From: Bacillota bacterium
GTDB taxonomy: Bacteria; Bacillota; Clostridia; Lachnospirales; Lachnospiraceae
Length of the DNA: 58,711 nt
Assembly: GCA_023386815.1 (NCBI GenBank)
Contig: JAEWIZ010000013.1
Location: forward strand, 1-58,711
Direction of reading: 5' to 3'
The position numbers and the translations under genes were made by a program. The notes beneath the pieces are model-generated. The model was not told the origin of the DNA and ran no database searches. It saw only the letters and a program-made list of their open reading frames with translations. This document shows positions 7,150 through 16,154 of this stretch, one piece after another (positions within the stretch are counted from its first letter, which is position 1; each line of letters starts with the position of its first letter).

Positions 7150-8112
7150 CTATTTCTGATATCTACCGTATTTTTTACCTTCATCATCAATAATTGCATC
7201 CACACCCCGAACCGTAGAGAACATTACTGCAGAGCTTGCCATTAATCCACCGTTTTTACCAAGAATATCGATGGTATCTCGAACTGCTTTGCGCACATCT
7301 GCCTCTGTCGCTCCAGGTGCATCTGTGACCTGAGGATCCACGCAACCAGCAAAGATCATCTTATCCCCATACTTCTCCTTAATCTTTTCCCAGTGGTTCA
7401 CCGGTGATACTGCATGCCAGGATTCTACTCCGATTTCCACAAGATCTCCTAGAATGGGCTCAATATATCCACAGGAATGGTGCATGTAGTGCATGCCCAG
7501 GTTCCTGCAAGCTTCTACCATCCTCTTTTCAGGTTCCTTGAAAAGGTCTCTCCACATATCTGGAGACATAAACACATTTTTTTGATTTCCCCAATCATCA
7601 TGCATCATGACAAAATCCGCATCCATGTATTTCTTAATATAATGCATTTGTTCAATACGATAATCGGCATAGGCATTTACATAATCAATATAATCCTCAG
7701 TTTCATATAAGGCACACAGTCCATTTTCAAAACCCATCATGGCATTTAAACGCTCAAATGCGCCCATATTTCCTACCACATACCCCATAATATCTTCTTT
7801 CTTTGACCACATGGCCTTCGTCCGGGCACCGATCATTTCCCAATTTAAATCTTTCACGCTGGGAAAGTGAATGTATTCCTTCCACTGGGTCATATCATCA
7901 AAGAAGCAGGTATTTGGCTGAACATGGGTCATAAGCTCCGGATGACTTGGATCTAGTTCCCAGGTGAGACCAAACCAATCCTTTCCGTTTTGAAAAAGCG
8001 GCCGGTCGTTAATCTCCGGAGTAATCAGCATCTGACTGGCGGTATTAATCATCGGCACCCACTCTGGAATTTTATGATCCCAAACCATCTGCATATTTTC
8101 TCTTTCTGTCAT
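7150..8112 (-). CDS. Uroporphyrinogen decarboxylase-family protein, copy 1
   Basis: A 320-residue TIM-barrel protein of the UroD/MtaA superfamily. In methyltransferases of this group a zinc ion held by His-x-Cys and a distal Cys activates a thiol or similar acceptor. Here H212-S-C214-G and C257 (AGCVDP) are present, so a zinc-dependent, corrinoid-linked methyltransferase is more likely than haem synthesis. The substrate is unknown. I choose the ATG at 8112, which follows AGGAGAAGGAA; an upstream frame extension runs into the terminator of the LysR gene. The gene lies just downstream of a LysR regulator on the same strand, an arrangement repeated at 14-16 kb. Confidence 0.8.
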   Translation of the reverse strand: MTERENMQMVWDHKIPEWVPMINTASQMLITPEINDRPLFQNGKDWFGLTWELDPSHPELMTHVQPNTCFFDDMTQWKEYIHFPSVKDLNWEMIGARTKAMWSKKEDIMGYVVGNMGAFERLNAMMGFENGLCALYETEDYIDYVNAYADYRIEQMHYIKKYMDADFVMMHDDWGNQKNVFMSPDMWRDLFKEPEKRMVEACRNLGMHYMHHSCGYIEPILGDLVEIGVESWHAVSPVNHWEKIKEKYGDKMIFAGCVDPQVTDAPGATEADVRKAVRDTIDILGKNGGLMASSAVMFSTVRGVDAIIDDEGKKYGRYQK

Positions 8113-8187
8113 TTCCTTCTCCTCTTTTCTTTCAAGTACATGTCTTGATTTTAACATAGGATTCCTTGAATGATAATCAGAAAAGAG

Positions 8188-8222
8188 GAGCAGATTATCA
8201 ACCATGGATTGATAATCTGCTC
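8188..8222 (-). terminator. Terminator of the first LysR gene
   Basis: A perfect 14-bp inverted repeat (GAGCAGATTATCAA and its complement) with a 7-base loop, followed on the minus strand by a pyrimidine-rich CTCTTTTCT stretch. It separates the LysR gene from the UroD-like gene, so the latter may depend on read-through or its own promoter. Confidence 0.8.
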
Positions 8223-8235
8223 TAATTAAAAAGAT

Positions 8236-9129
8236 CTAAATTAATTGTAATATCTGTTCTTCCGCCAAATTCTGAAGTTGATCAAAGACGTCCTTAAATT
8301 TACTGTTGGAGGAATACATTGCTACCATTTTAAAATTGAATCTGCAGGCCTCCGGGAGATCTATGTAGTGTAAGGAAGACCATTTCATACTTTCAAATAA
8401 CTTCGGCATAACCGCAAAATGATTATCAGTCTCTAAATTCCCCAACAAGGAATTGAAATTCGTTACATAATGGAGTTCTTTTCCCCGGATATTTTTACAA
8501 TAACCATCCTCATCCAGATTCATTTCCCTCTTAATTAGCAAAAAAGGTACTGCTTCTAAATCCTCCTCGGTGATCTTCTCCTTCACTACCCAGGGGTGAT
8601 AAAGAGAGACTACAATTTGTGCTGGTGTTTCCAAGAACTCGATGATATTCGTCTTCTCAAAGACCTCATATTGATGAATATTCGTAATACTCAGGTCTGT
8701 GACTCCTGCTGCTAACCAGTGGTTCACCTCATCCAGCTCTCCTGCGATTACCTCAATATATAATTCTCTGTCCTGGGCCTTTAAAAACTGAATGATCGGA
8801 TTTACAACTTCCTTTTTTGATATTGCTTGAAAGAAACCGATGCGGATTGTCTTCTTTTTCTTTAAAAGATAAGCATCCATTTTGCTGCAGGCATTCTTAT
8901 AATCCTCAGAAACCGGAAGGAAATTCTTTCTCAGCTCTTCACCATATTCCGTAAGCTTTACACTTCTGGTTGTACATTCAAAAAGCGGTATTTTCAGCTC
9001 CTCCTCCAGCATCTGGATCGTTTTATTCAATGCTTGCGTTGAAATGTAAAGTTCCTCTGCAGCCTTGCTAAAGCTTAAAGTTTCTGCAACCTTTAAAAAA
9101 TATTGCATCTTTTTAAAATCCGGATTCAT
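8236..9129 (-). CDS. LysR-family regulator, copy 1
   Basis: A 297-residue LysR-type transcription factor. The winged HTH is clear at residues 1-65 (MQYFLKVAETLSFSKAAEELYISTQALNKTIQMLEEELKIPLF region) and the rest is a periplasmic-binding-like effector domain. The ATG at 9129 follows GGGGAAAAGT and gives an N-terminus (MNPDFKKMQYFLK) matching the paralogue at 15157-16056 (MNLDFDKIIYFLK). The two LysR proteins also share IVVSLYHPW and other blocks in the effector domain, so they are duplicates. It likely controls the neighbouring UroD-like gene; the ligand is unknown. Confidence 0.9.
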   Translation of the reverse strand: MNPDFKKMQYFLKVAETLSFSKAAEELYISTQALNKTIQMLEEELKIPLFECTTRSVKLTEYGEELRKNFLPVSEDYKNACSKMDAYLLKKKKTIRIGFFQAISKKEVVNPIIQFLKAQDRELYIEVIAGELDEVNHWLAAGVTDLSITNIHQYEVFEKTNIIEFLETPAQIVVSLYHPWVVKEKITEEDLEAVPFLLIKREMNLDEDGYCKNIRGKELHYVTNFNSLLGNLETDNHFAVMPKLFESMKWSSLHYIDLPEACRFNFKMVAMYSSNSKFKDVFDQLQNLAEEQILQLI

Positions 9130-9192
9130 ACTTTTCCCCATAATGATAGTTTTTCCATCATCCCTTTATTACATTTCTATCATGATTCAAGT

Positions 9193-10710
9193 TTATTGAT
9201 GAAATTTCTCCATTCGTTTTGCCTCACTTACTAAATCATGAATTAAAGCCTTTACTTCTTGAGTATTTCGAAGATTCTTCTGACTTAACTGTGCAGCCTC
9301 TAAGGTGTTGGCCGATATCTCTTCATCCGTAGCGGATATCTGAGAAATGCTGCCTACAATCTCATTATTTGAGTTGACCAGATGCTTGATACTTAGATTC
9401 ATTTCAGCAATACTATCATTTAATAACTTAACCTTACTGCTAATATTTTTGAAATCCAGCTCTGCGGAATCGATCAGTTCTTTTTGTAGATCAGCTGTTT
9501 CCACACTAGATTTGATTACTGTTGCTGCTTTTGTAGCATTATCATTTAATTCCTTTATGATATCTGATATATTTTCTGATGCAACCTTTGTCTGTCCAGC
9601 CAAATTTCTTATATGCCCAGCTACAACTGCAAATCCTCTTCCTGCCTCACCAGCTCTCGCACTTTCAATAGAAGCATTCAGGGACAATAGATTGATTTCG
9701 TTAGAAATATTTAAAATGATAGAAATAATCTTTTGGACTTCCTTTGCTTTCTTTGTAAGAGTTTCCATGGAGCTGACAACATTCTTATTCTTATCAGTCA
9801 TGATATCTGCCTGAATTAATAGCTGATCCACCAGATTCAAGCCATTTGTTACGGAAGCTTCTGAAGCCTTAGCATATTCCACAACATCTCCTGATATCTT
9901 TAGAGTTTTTTCCATTTCTTCTTGGATCGTCTGAGTCATAACCGTCTGATGTTGAATACTAGTTGCAGTATCTTGAACTCCCAAGGAAATTTCTTTTATG
10001 GCTGAGGTTACAATCTGCGTGGAGTCATCCAGGGAATTCACAATTTCATCTACTTCTCCTGCTTTATCCTGAACAGCTTTTGTCACCTGGAATACTTCAC
10101 CTATGATTCCTCCAATCTCTCCCATCTTTTCACCAATAACTTTACCTGCAATTTCATTAAATCTATTTGCCTGTCTACTATTCTCCCATAAAGAAACGAT
10201 GGTTAGAATGCCCAGGAATAATACAACACCATTGTCCAATACTTGCTTTTCTATGGTCGAAACGTTCAACAGCAAAGAACATACCGTATAAGTAGTTATA
10301 AAACCGAGGCTAACTCCACATACAACCTTCATATACAGTTGATCAAAATACAATAACGCAAATATAATGATTGGTAGGATTGCAAGTGTAACGATTGAAC
10401 TCTTACTTATGATTACTAGCATGAGATACGATATAAAATAACATAGAAAATCAACATATTTAACATAAAAGCTGCTTTTATATTTGGTATAAAAAAGATT
10501 GCTGATTCCCCAGCCCACCGCTAGTGTAATAATCGCAGCTATACCAAATATTATCTTACTTTCCCCCAAAATAATGACTAGCAAATCAATGAATGCTAAT
10601 AATACATAGACCACCATATATGGTTTTCTTAGAAATTCACTTGCCTCTTTCTGTTGTGCTCTCTTGGTAGCTTCCATGGAATTAACTCGAACGGGGTCCC
10701 CCTTCTTCAT
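9193..10710 (-). CDS. Methyl-accepting chemotaxis protein without a periplasmic domain
   Basis: A 505-residue chemoreceptor. The N-terminal third (about residues 30-175) consists of about five to six closely spaced membrane helices with very short loops, so no large external ligand domain exists. The cytoplasmic part is a long coiled-coil signalling domain with the conserved tip EINLLSLNASIESARAGEAGRGFAVVA, which contacts CheA/CheW. It may sense something in or near the membrane, or energy state. GGAGG lies 7 bases before the ATG. No other chemotaxis genes are adjacent. Confidence 0.92.
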   Translation of the reverse strand: MKKGDPVRVNSMEATKRAQQKEASEFLRKPYMVVYVLLAFIDLLVIILGESKIIFGIAAIITLAVGWGISNLFYTKYKSSFYVKYVDFLCYFISYLMLVIISKSSIVTLAILPIIIFALLYFDQLYMKVVCGVSLGFITTYTVCSLLLNVSTIEKQVLDNGVVLFLGILTIVSLWENSRQANRFNEIAGKVIGEKMGEIGGIIGEVFQVTKAVQDKAGEVDEIVNSLDDSTQIVTSAIKEISLGVQDTATSIQHQTVMTQTIQEEMEKTLKISGDVVEYAKASEASVTNGLNLVDQLLIQADIMTDKNKNVVSSMETLTKKAKEVQKIISIILNISNEINLLSLNASIESARAGEAGRGFAVVAGHIRNLAGQTKVASENISDIIKELNDNATKAATVIKSSVETADLQKELIDSAELDFKNISSKVKLLNDSIAEMNLSIKHLVNSNNEIVGSISQISATDEEISANTLEAAQLSQKNLRNTQEVKALIHDLVSEAKRMEKFHQ

Positions 10711-10939
10711 AACAACACCTCCATTATATCCCTTTTAGTTAATGTCATTTTATCATCTAACTCAAAGTTGGATAATTCGATTTGTTATATTAAAGAGTAC
10801 TATTTATTACTTTGTTTTCAGTATATATCTTTGCCAAACAGAATTTATATTAAATTATTACACAAATTTTATACATTAGAATTAATTTTCTGCATCATAT
10901 ATATTGCATGCTCAATCTATTATGATTATATTTCATTCA

Positions 10940-11308
10940 CTAAAATTGTCCGTTACCATTGACAGGTTCCATCTTACCAATGTCATGCTGCACACAATCC
11001 CAGTGCTCAGCCAATTTACCGTTCTCGATACGATACATATCAAAAACTTTATTCTCCATTCCATTTACACCCATGGTACATTTGAAAAATACAACTACCA
11101 GTTCACCTTCACATACAATATGATAAATCTCCATCTTCGGCTTTAGTGAGAGGAACTTCTCCGCAAAAATTAGAAAGCCAGCTTTACCGTCTGGAACAGT
11201 AGGATTGTGTTGCTTGTAGGAATCCAGCATATATTCATCCAGATTTGACACATCCCAGTGGTTAAATACCTCATCGTAAAATTTTAATATTAGTTCTTTA
11301 TTTGACAT
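10940..11308 (-). CDS. SnoaL-like (NTF2-fold) protein
   Basis: A 122-residue protein with the NTF2/SnoaL pattern: an N-terminal helix (NKELILKFYDEVFNHWD), the DSYKQHNPTVPDGKAGF loop, and strands ending in the family's MYRIENGKLAEHWDCVQ. This family includes small cyclases, isomerases and binding proteins, so the substrate cannot be predicted. It is read from its own GGGGGATTAAGG site and is separated by about 230 bases from the chemoreceptor. Confidence 0.8.
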   Translation of the reverse strand: MSNKELILKFYDEVFNHWDVSNLDEYMLDSYKQHNPTVPDGKAGFLIFAEKFLSLKPKMEIYHIVCEGELVVVFFKCTMGVNGMENKVFDMYRIENGKLAEHWDCVQHDIGKMEPVNGNGQF

Positions 11309-11477
11309 CCTTAATCCCCCTTATGTTCTATACATCGGCATTCAAGAAAATGACATGCTTGTATATCATATTCTATACAAATCATAACGGCATCCAAGGT
11401 AATTTGCAAGCGTTTCTATCCTTAATTTCCCACTAATATATGCCTCTAGGGAATCAAAAATAATATTCAGTCTCTAG

Positions 11478-11530
11478 TTGACATTTTCGGTCTATTGTTA
11501 TAGACTTAAAAAGGTCGATAATTATAGACC
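11478..11530 (+). promoter_or_regulatory. blaI promoter with two BlaI-type operators
   Basis: TTGACA (11478-11483), a 17-base spacer, and TAGACT (11501-11506). Two dyads overlap or follow it: GTCTAT-TGTT-ATAGAC at 11490-11505, which covers the -10, and GGTCGATAATTATAGACC at 11513-11530. Both have the same half-site GTC(T/G)AT, as expected for a dimeric BlaI/MecI-type autorepressor. Confidence 0.88.
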
Positions 11531-11563
11531 AGATTCAGTCCTATGTAGCAGGAGGTTTATCCT

Positions 11564-11926
11564 ATGGAAATTCATAAATTATGCGACAGTGACTATCGTT
11601 TCATGCTAATCGTTTGGGCGAATGCACCCGTTGGATCGGGTCGACTAGTAGAACTCTGTCAGGAGGGTCTAGGCTGGAAGAAGTCTACCACCTATACAAC
11701 CATTAAAAAGTTAAGTGAGAAAGGATTTATACGTAACGAGAATGCTGTTGTCTCCGTCTTAATTCCTAAGGAAAGTGTTCAGGCAGTGGAGATGGATTAT
11801 TTTCTGGAACGCACCTTTGAAGGCTCTCTTCCACAATTTTTAACTGCTTTCTTTGGGAATAAGAAGATTACAGATAAGGAAGCTGATGAATTAAAGCGGC
11901 TGATTGATGCACATAAGGAGGGATAG
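11564..11926 (+). CDS. BlaI/MecI-family repressor
   Basis: A 120-residue winged-helix repressor (HTH around residues 20-60, with KKSTTYTTIKKLSEKGFI typical of BlaI). BlaI proteins repress their own operon and are removed when the partner membrane peptidase is triggered. The C-terminal helix ends in DELKRLIDAHKEG, suited to dimerisation. AGGAGG precedes the ATG. The next gene starts one base after its stop codon and encodes the BlaR1-like partner. Two matching operator dyads lie in the promoter. Confidence 0.93.
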   Translation: MEIHKLCDSDYRFMLIVWANAPVGSGRLVELCQEGLGWKKSTTYTTIKKLSEKGFIRNENAVVSVLIPKESVQAVEMDYFLERTFEGSLPQFLTAFFGNKKITDKEADELKRLIDAHKEG

Positions 11927-11927
11927 C

Positions 11928-13739
11928 ATGGAACGATTGCAGGATGTATTTCTTTTTATGGTCAATATGAGTATTACAACAAGCTATGTTATTCTTGCGA
12001 TTTTGTTTATCAGACTTTGTTTGAAGAATGCGCCTAAGGCCTTTTCCTATGGATTATGGGCTGTTGTTGGATTTCGTTTGGTATGTCCCGTTTCCTTTTC
12101 CTCTGTAATCAGCATTTTTAATTTGATCGGTTCAATGAATGAGAGCAGTGGAGCACTTAATTATATTTCATCAAGTGGTGGAGCAATAAAATCAAGCAGC
12201 CCGGTGATCAATTATGCAGTGAGTACAATTAACAGGTCATATCAGGCGGCATCCCCTTTGGTAGCCTCTGTCTCTCCAATGCAAATACTTCTTTTTCTAA
12301 CTACTTTAGTATGGATCATTGGCATTGCTGTAATCTTGACATACAGCGCAATCTCTTACTTTAAACTGAAATACCGTATTCGTAAAGCTGTTCTTTTCAT
12401 GAAGAATGTATATCAACTTGAGGCTATTCCCTCTCCCTTTGTTTTGGGTATCCTAAGCCCCAAAATATATATTCCTTTCCACGTGAGGGAACCGGAATTA
12501 AATTATATTCTTTTACATGAAAGATATCATATCAAACGGCTCGACTATATCATAAAACCGCTCTCCTTTTTATTGGCGGTAGTGTATTGGTATAACCCTC
12601 TGATCTGGTTTGCCTATCTTAGTATGTGCAAGGATATGGAAATGAGCTGTGATGAGAAGGTGATTAAAGATATGGGTGCCTCGATTAAGAAAGCTTACAG
12701 CATGTCCTTATTGTCTTTTGCAACAAATCGCAGATTTAGAGCAACCAGCCCTTTAGCCTTTGGAGAACTCAATATAAGAAACCGTATTAATAACATCTTA
12801 AGTTATAAAAAAACCAAGCTATGGGTCAGCGTAATCCTTGCTCTCCTATGTATTATTACAATCATTACCTGTATTGCAAATCCTTCTTCGAAAACATCTG
12901 TCCCCTCTCCCACTGATTCACTAGAAAATGTGGATACTCCAGGGGTCTCAGATTTAGCGAAGCAACTATATGCCGCAAAGAATCCCTATATTGGAAATGC
13001 ATCTGCCAATGGAAAGTTATTGATGAATCTAGGGGTTGGTGATGAGTTAGGGAACTTAACTATTGAACTTGAGACCTCAAAGCAACCCTACATTCTAAGA
13101 TTAAATTTTAACAATGAAGTGTTTGACCGGGATAATTTTGATAGCAAGATGGCTGCCTATGCTACCTTCTTGTTAGCGCTAATCGAGAATGCGGATGAAA
13201 TTCAGTGGAGCTATCCATATACCGAGGCTGGCGAGGTACAACGGATCACAGTTTACTGGGATGCACAGAATGTACAGTCAATGGGTATTGACGACATCAA
13301 AGCTTACGGGGAATCAGCCGCTAAGGTTCAAGAGTTAATGGACTTCTTAGATACAAATGACTTCAATATAAATCTCGCATCTGCAACTAATGTAACTGAT
13401 AATACTGATGGATTCCCTGAGGATGGCAATCTTCTGATTATGAATGACATTATAAAACAGATAGACTGGAGTAAACTCTCATTGGAGGACTGGAAGTCCT
13501 ATGACAATGCAGTAATAGAAGATAATCAAGACGAGAGTGTTCTAAATTCCTATGTAACATTTGAACTTAGTTATGGCAATGAGATTTATCAGCTTCAGGT
13601 ATCCTATCGGAAAACAGATCAACAGATTGATCAGATCTATTTGACAAGACAATCTGATACGGAGACCCTCCTGCTCTATTCGATAGATCAAGAAAACTCT
13701 GTAACTACAGATCTTGAGGATTTTTTGACTACAAGGTAG
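11928..13739 (+). CDS. BlaR1-like M56 peptidase antirepressor
   Basis: A 603-residue integral membrane protein. Several N-terminal helices enclose a cytoplasmic M56 zinc peptidase domain with HERYH near residue 197 and the downstream MEMSCDEKVI motif. A last membrane helix lies near 300-318. The extracytoplasmic C-terminal part (about 320-603) is not the penicillin-binding sensor of classical BlaR1; I do not recognise it, and it has two similar acidic segments. So the stimulus may not be a beta-lactam. The ATG at 11928 follows AAGGAGGG. No beta-lactamase gene is adjacent, so the regulon target is elsewhere or is the pair itself. Confidence 0.88.
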   Translation: MERLQDVFLFMVNMSITTSYVILAILFIRLCLKNAPKAFSYGLWAVVGFRLVCPVSFSSVISIFNLIGSMNESSGALNYISSSGGAIKSSSPVINYAVSTINRSYQAASPLVASVSPMQILLFLTTLVWIIGIAVILTYSAISYFKLKYRIRKAVLFMKNVYQLEAIPSPFVLGILSPKIYIPFHVREPELNYILLHERYHIKRLDYIIKPLSFLLAVVYWYNPLIWFAYLSMCKDMEMSCDEKVIKDMGASIKKAYSMSLLSFATNRRFRATSPLAFGELNIRNRINNILSYKKTKLWVSVILALLCIITIITCIANPSSKTSVPSPTDSLENVDTPGVSDLAKQLYAAKNPYIGNASANGKLLMNLGVGDELGNLTIELETSKQPYILRLNFNNEVFDRDNFDSKMAAYATFLLALIENADEIQWSYPYTEAGEVQRITVYWDAQNVQSMGIDDIKAYGESAAKVQELMDFLDTNDFNINLASATNVTDNTDGFPEDGNLLIMNDIIKQIDWSKLSLEDWKSYDNAVIEDNQDESVLNSYVTFELSYGNEIYQLQVSYRKTDQQIDQIYLTRQSDTETLLLYSIDQENSVTTDLEDFLTTR

Positions 13740-13872
13740 ACACAAGCTATTCTCCAATTTAACTTGCCAATTAACAGCTTCCATGGAAATCAATGCTTTT
13801 AAGTTGCTGCTCCTCCTTCCCTTCTTTAAATAGTTTACACAAGCGTATGAGAACATATATACATCTGCGTGA

Positions 13873-13938
13873 AATGACCCCCATAAGATTAGGCTGATAC
13901 TTTCTGATATCATTTTATCTTATCGGAGGTCATTTTTA
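13873..13938 (+). terminator. Terminator of blaI-blaR1 operon
   Basis: A stem of about 17 bp with one bulge (left arm from 13873, right arm from 13917) followed by TTTTTAT. It lies about 130 bases after the BlaR1-like stop codon. The rest of 13740-14016 shows nothing else. Confidence 0.75.
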
Positions 13939-14016
13939 TGATCTTTTATTTATTCTTTATCGTAATTAAAGATTTGATATGAGAATTTTTCACTCTGAGT
14001 GATCTGCAAATTTCCC

Positions 14017-15015
14017 TTAGACTAATAGGCAATTGTGATAATATTCTTCTTCGAACTTATTAAGCTCATCATAAATAACATCGTCAACTCCTGGAAATAT
14101 GGATCCCGGTCCACCGTAGGTAGTAGCAGGAATAAAATTACCCCCTGGAATATAAGAATCACAGGCTCTTCTGACTTCCTTACGAATGATATCTTCCTGG
14201 ATGGTAGGATGATCAATCACAGCTGCATCAAATCCTCCCATAAAGATCAAATCTCCCTTTATTTCCTTTTGAAGCTTAACCAGATCATTTTGAGGCAATG
14301 CACCCTGCCATATGTTGATTCCTATTTCCTCCATATCCGCTACAATCGGTTCTAGGAAGCTATCGGAATGATGCATCACATAAATGCCGTTCTCACGTAG
14401 ATATTGATACATTTTTTGATAACCTGGTTTAAAAAACTCCCGCCATACCTCCGGTCTCATAAGCATATTTGTCTTTGCTCCCCAGTCATCATGAACTAAC
14501 ATGATATCTGGATGCATATGTTCCACATATTGCTTTAAGCACTCCATACGATAGTCAACCAGATAGTCAATGAGTTCGTGCATTTCATCAGGATATAATA
14601 ATAGATTAACAAGTGCTGCTTCAAACCCCAATAAATTATGTATTAATTCAAAATTTCCAATTGGCATAAATCCCACTGCCAGTTTACCCTGCGCATGCGC
14701 ACCTGCAATTTGTCCTAAAGCTCCGCCCCAATCGAATTTCATATCAGCAATGTTTGGAGCCTTAATGGTCTCCCTCCATGTTGTGATATCCTTACAGACA
14801 AGATGTTCTTCGTCTTCCAATGGCATCGGACCTGGCTGTGAACTTTCCCATACCAATGTAACTCCAAAGGGATCCGTTACTGTTACTCCTGGACGAGCTG
14901 GTGCAATTGTCATCAGAAGCGGATCATATATTATCTGAAAAGCCTCCCAGTTTTTTATAATCCCCTCAGGTTTCTCACCCTTTAACATCTTTTTTAAATT
15001 TTCTGCTGAATTCAT
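14017..15015 (-). CDS. Uroporphyrinogen decarboxylase-family protein, copy 2
   Basis: A 332-residue paralogue of the product at 7150-8112, with shared blocks such as MLVHDDWGAKTN (copy 1: VMMHDDWGNQKN) and MHHS-x-x-(F/Y)-(L/I)-EPI. The zinc ligands differ: the HSCG of copy 1 is H216-S-D218-S here, and the second cysteine is a glycine (G261 in MGGFDA). It therefore probably does not bind zinc the same way and may be a decarboxylase, demethylase partner or sugar/aromatic-binding variant. I choose the ATG at 15015, six bases after AAGGAG. It lies downstream of the second LysR gene. Confidence 0.8.
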   Translation of the reverse strand: MNSAENLKKMLKGEKPEGIIKNWEAFQIIYDPLLMTIAPARPGVTVTDPFGVTLVWESSQPGPMPLEDEEHLVCKDITTWRETIKAPNIADMKFDWGGALGQIAGAHAQGKLAVGFMPIGNFELIHNLLGFEAALVNLLLYPDEMHELIDYLVDYRMECLKQYVEHMHPDIMLVHDDWGAKTNMLMRPEVWREFFKPGYQKMYQYLRENGIYVMHHSDSFLEPIVADMEEIGINIWQGALPQNDLVKLQKEIKGDLIFMGGFDAAVIDHPTIQEDIIRKEVRRACDSYIPGGNFIPATTYGGPGSIFPGVDDVIYDELNKFEEEYYHNCLLV

Positions 15016-15084
15016 AGTCATCTCCTTCTCCAATACAGTTTATGTTAAAATTATAACATTTTAAATTATTATAATGAAACACAA

Positions 15085-15131
15085 AAAAGGAAGAACACTT
15101 ACAACCATAAGTTGTAAATCATCTTCCTTTT
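15085..15131 (-). terminator. Terminator of the second LysR gene
   Basis: Arms AAAAGGAAGA and TCTTCCTTTT enclose a second paired segment (CTTACAA/TTGTAAA). On the minus strand a TTTTTT run follows. It is placed like the terminator at 8188-8222 of the first LysR/UroD cassette. Confidence 0.8.
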
Positions 15132-15156
15132 AGAAACGAATGACTTTAATAACAGA

Positions 15157-16056
15157 TCAGAATTTATCCGCTTGGATAATGCCCTCCTGCAAACTTGTAC
15201 TCAAGGTTTCAAATACTGAGCTGAACCGATTATCCTTTCTATATAACAGAACAACACTACAATCAAAACGACACTCCTCAGGTAAATCAAAATATTTAAA
15301 ACGGTACTGATTTATATTTTCAAACATCTTAGGAAAAACAGCATAATCTTTTCCTAGCTCCAAGGTAGCAAGCATAGCATTAAAATTGGACGAAAAGTTG
15401 TATTTTGACGCTTTCACATGACGATAAAAGCTATCCTGGCTTTCTTCCTGCTTTCTGGAGTAAAGAAGAATGGGCATACTAGCCATATCCTCTTTTGTAA
15501 TAGACGTCTTTAGCATCCAGGGATGGTAAAGTGAAACAATAATAGATGCCGGCATGGTAATGAGGGGCACAACCTCAAGATCATCACAACGCTCAAATTC
15601 AACGAATTGAGTGATTGCCAGGTCGGATCTGCCTTTACGAATATCCTCAATGGTATCATCCATTTCAACAGCTTCCATTTCAATACGTACATCAGGCAGC
15701 TTTACCATAAGTTCATTTACGATTGGTAAAAGCGTATACTGCTTCGATACCGCTGTAAAGAAATCAATTCTCAACTTCTTCTCTGTCCGATTAAGATATT
15801 TCATAACCTCATTCTGCGCTTCATCATATTTGCTTTTGACCGGCTGCATTTGATTTCGAAGTACTTTACCGAAATCTGTCAGCTTTATACTTCGGGTTGA
15901 TCGAATAAACAGCTTTTCACCCAACTCATTTTCTAATGTTGTAATTTGCTTTGTCAATGCCTGTGACGAAATATATAACTCCTTTGCTGCTTCTGAAAAG
16001 TTCAACTTTTCGGCTGCCTTCAGGAAATAAATAATTTTATCAAAATCAAGATTCAT
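15157..16056 (-). CDS. LysR-family regulator, copy 2
   Basis: A 299-residue LysR-type regulator with the HTH at residues 1-65 (FSEAAKELYISSQALTKQITTLENELGEKLF region) and an effector-binding C-terminal domain. It is a paralogue of the product at 8236-9129, sharing the start MNxDF, the IVVSLYHPWxxK and YLPEECRF-type blocks. GGGGGAC precedes the ATG. As in the first copy, the next gene downstream is a UroD-family enzyme, separated by a terminator. It probably controls that enzyme; the inducer is unknown. Confidence 0.9.
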   Translation of the reverse strand: MNLDFDKIIYFLKAAEKLNFSEAAKELYISSQALTKQITTLENELGEKLFIRSTRSIKLTDFGKVLRNQMQPVKSKYDEAQNEVMKYLNRTEKKLRIDFFTAVSKQYTLLPIVNELMVKLPDVRIEMEAVEMDDTIEDIRKGRSDLAITQFVEFERCDDLEVVPLITMPASIIVSLYHPWMLKTSITKEDMASMPILLYSRKQEESQDSFYRHVKASKYNFSSNFNAMLATLELGKDYAVFPKMFENINQYRFKYFDLPEECRFDCSVVLLYRKDNRFSSVFETLSTSLQEGIIQADKF

Positions 16057-16154
16057 GTCCCCCGTACCATCCTCCCAATTACCTTTGATTTATTATAGCA
16101 AATTCAAGTCCATACCTCCAGATTTACACGATATTACTGTACTATTTCTAATCC

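Noticed and set aside
8113..8205. Longer N-terminus for the first UroD-like protein
   Set aside because: It would begin in the loop of the LysR terminator and lacks a ribosome site; the ATG at 8112 has one.
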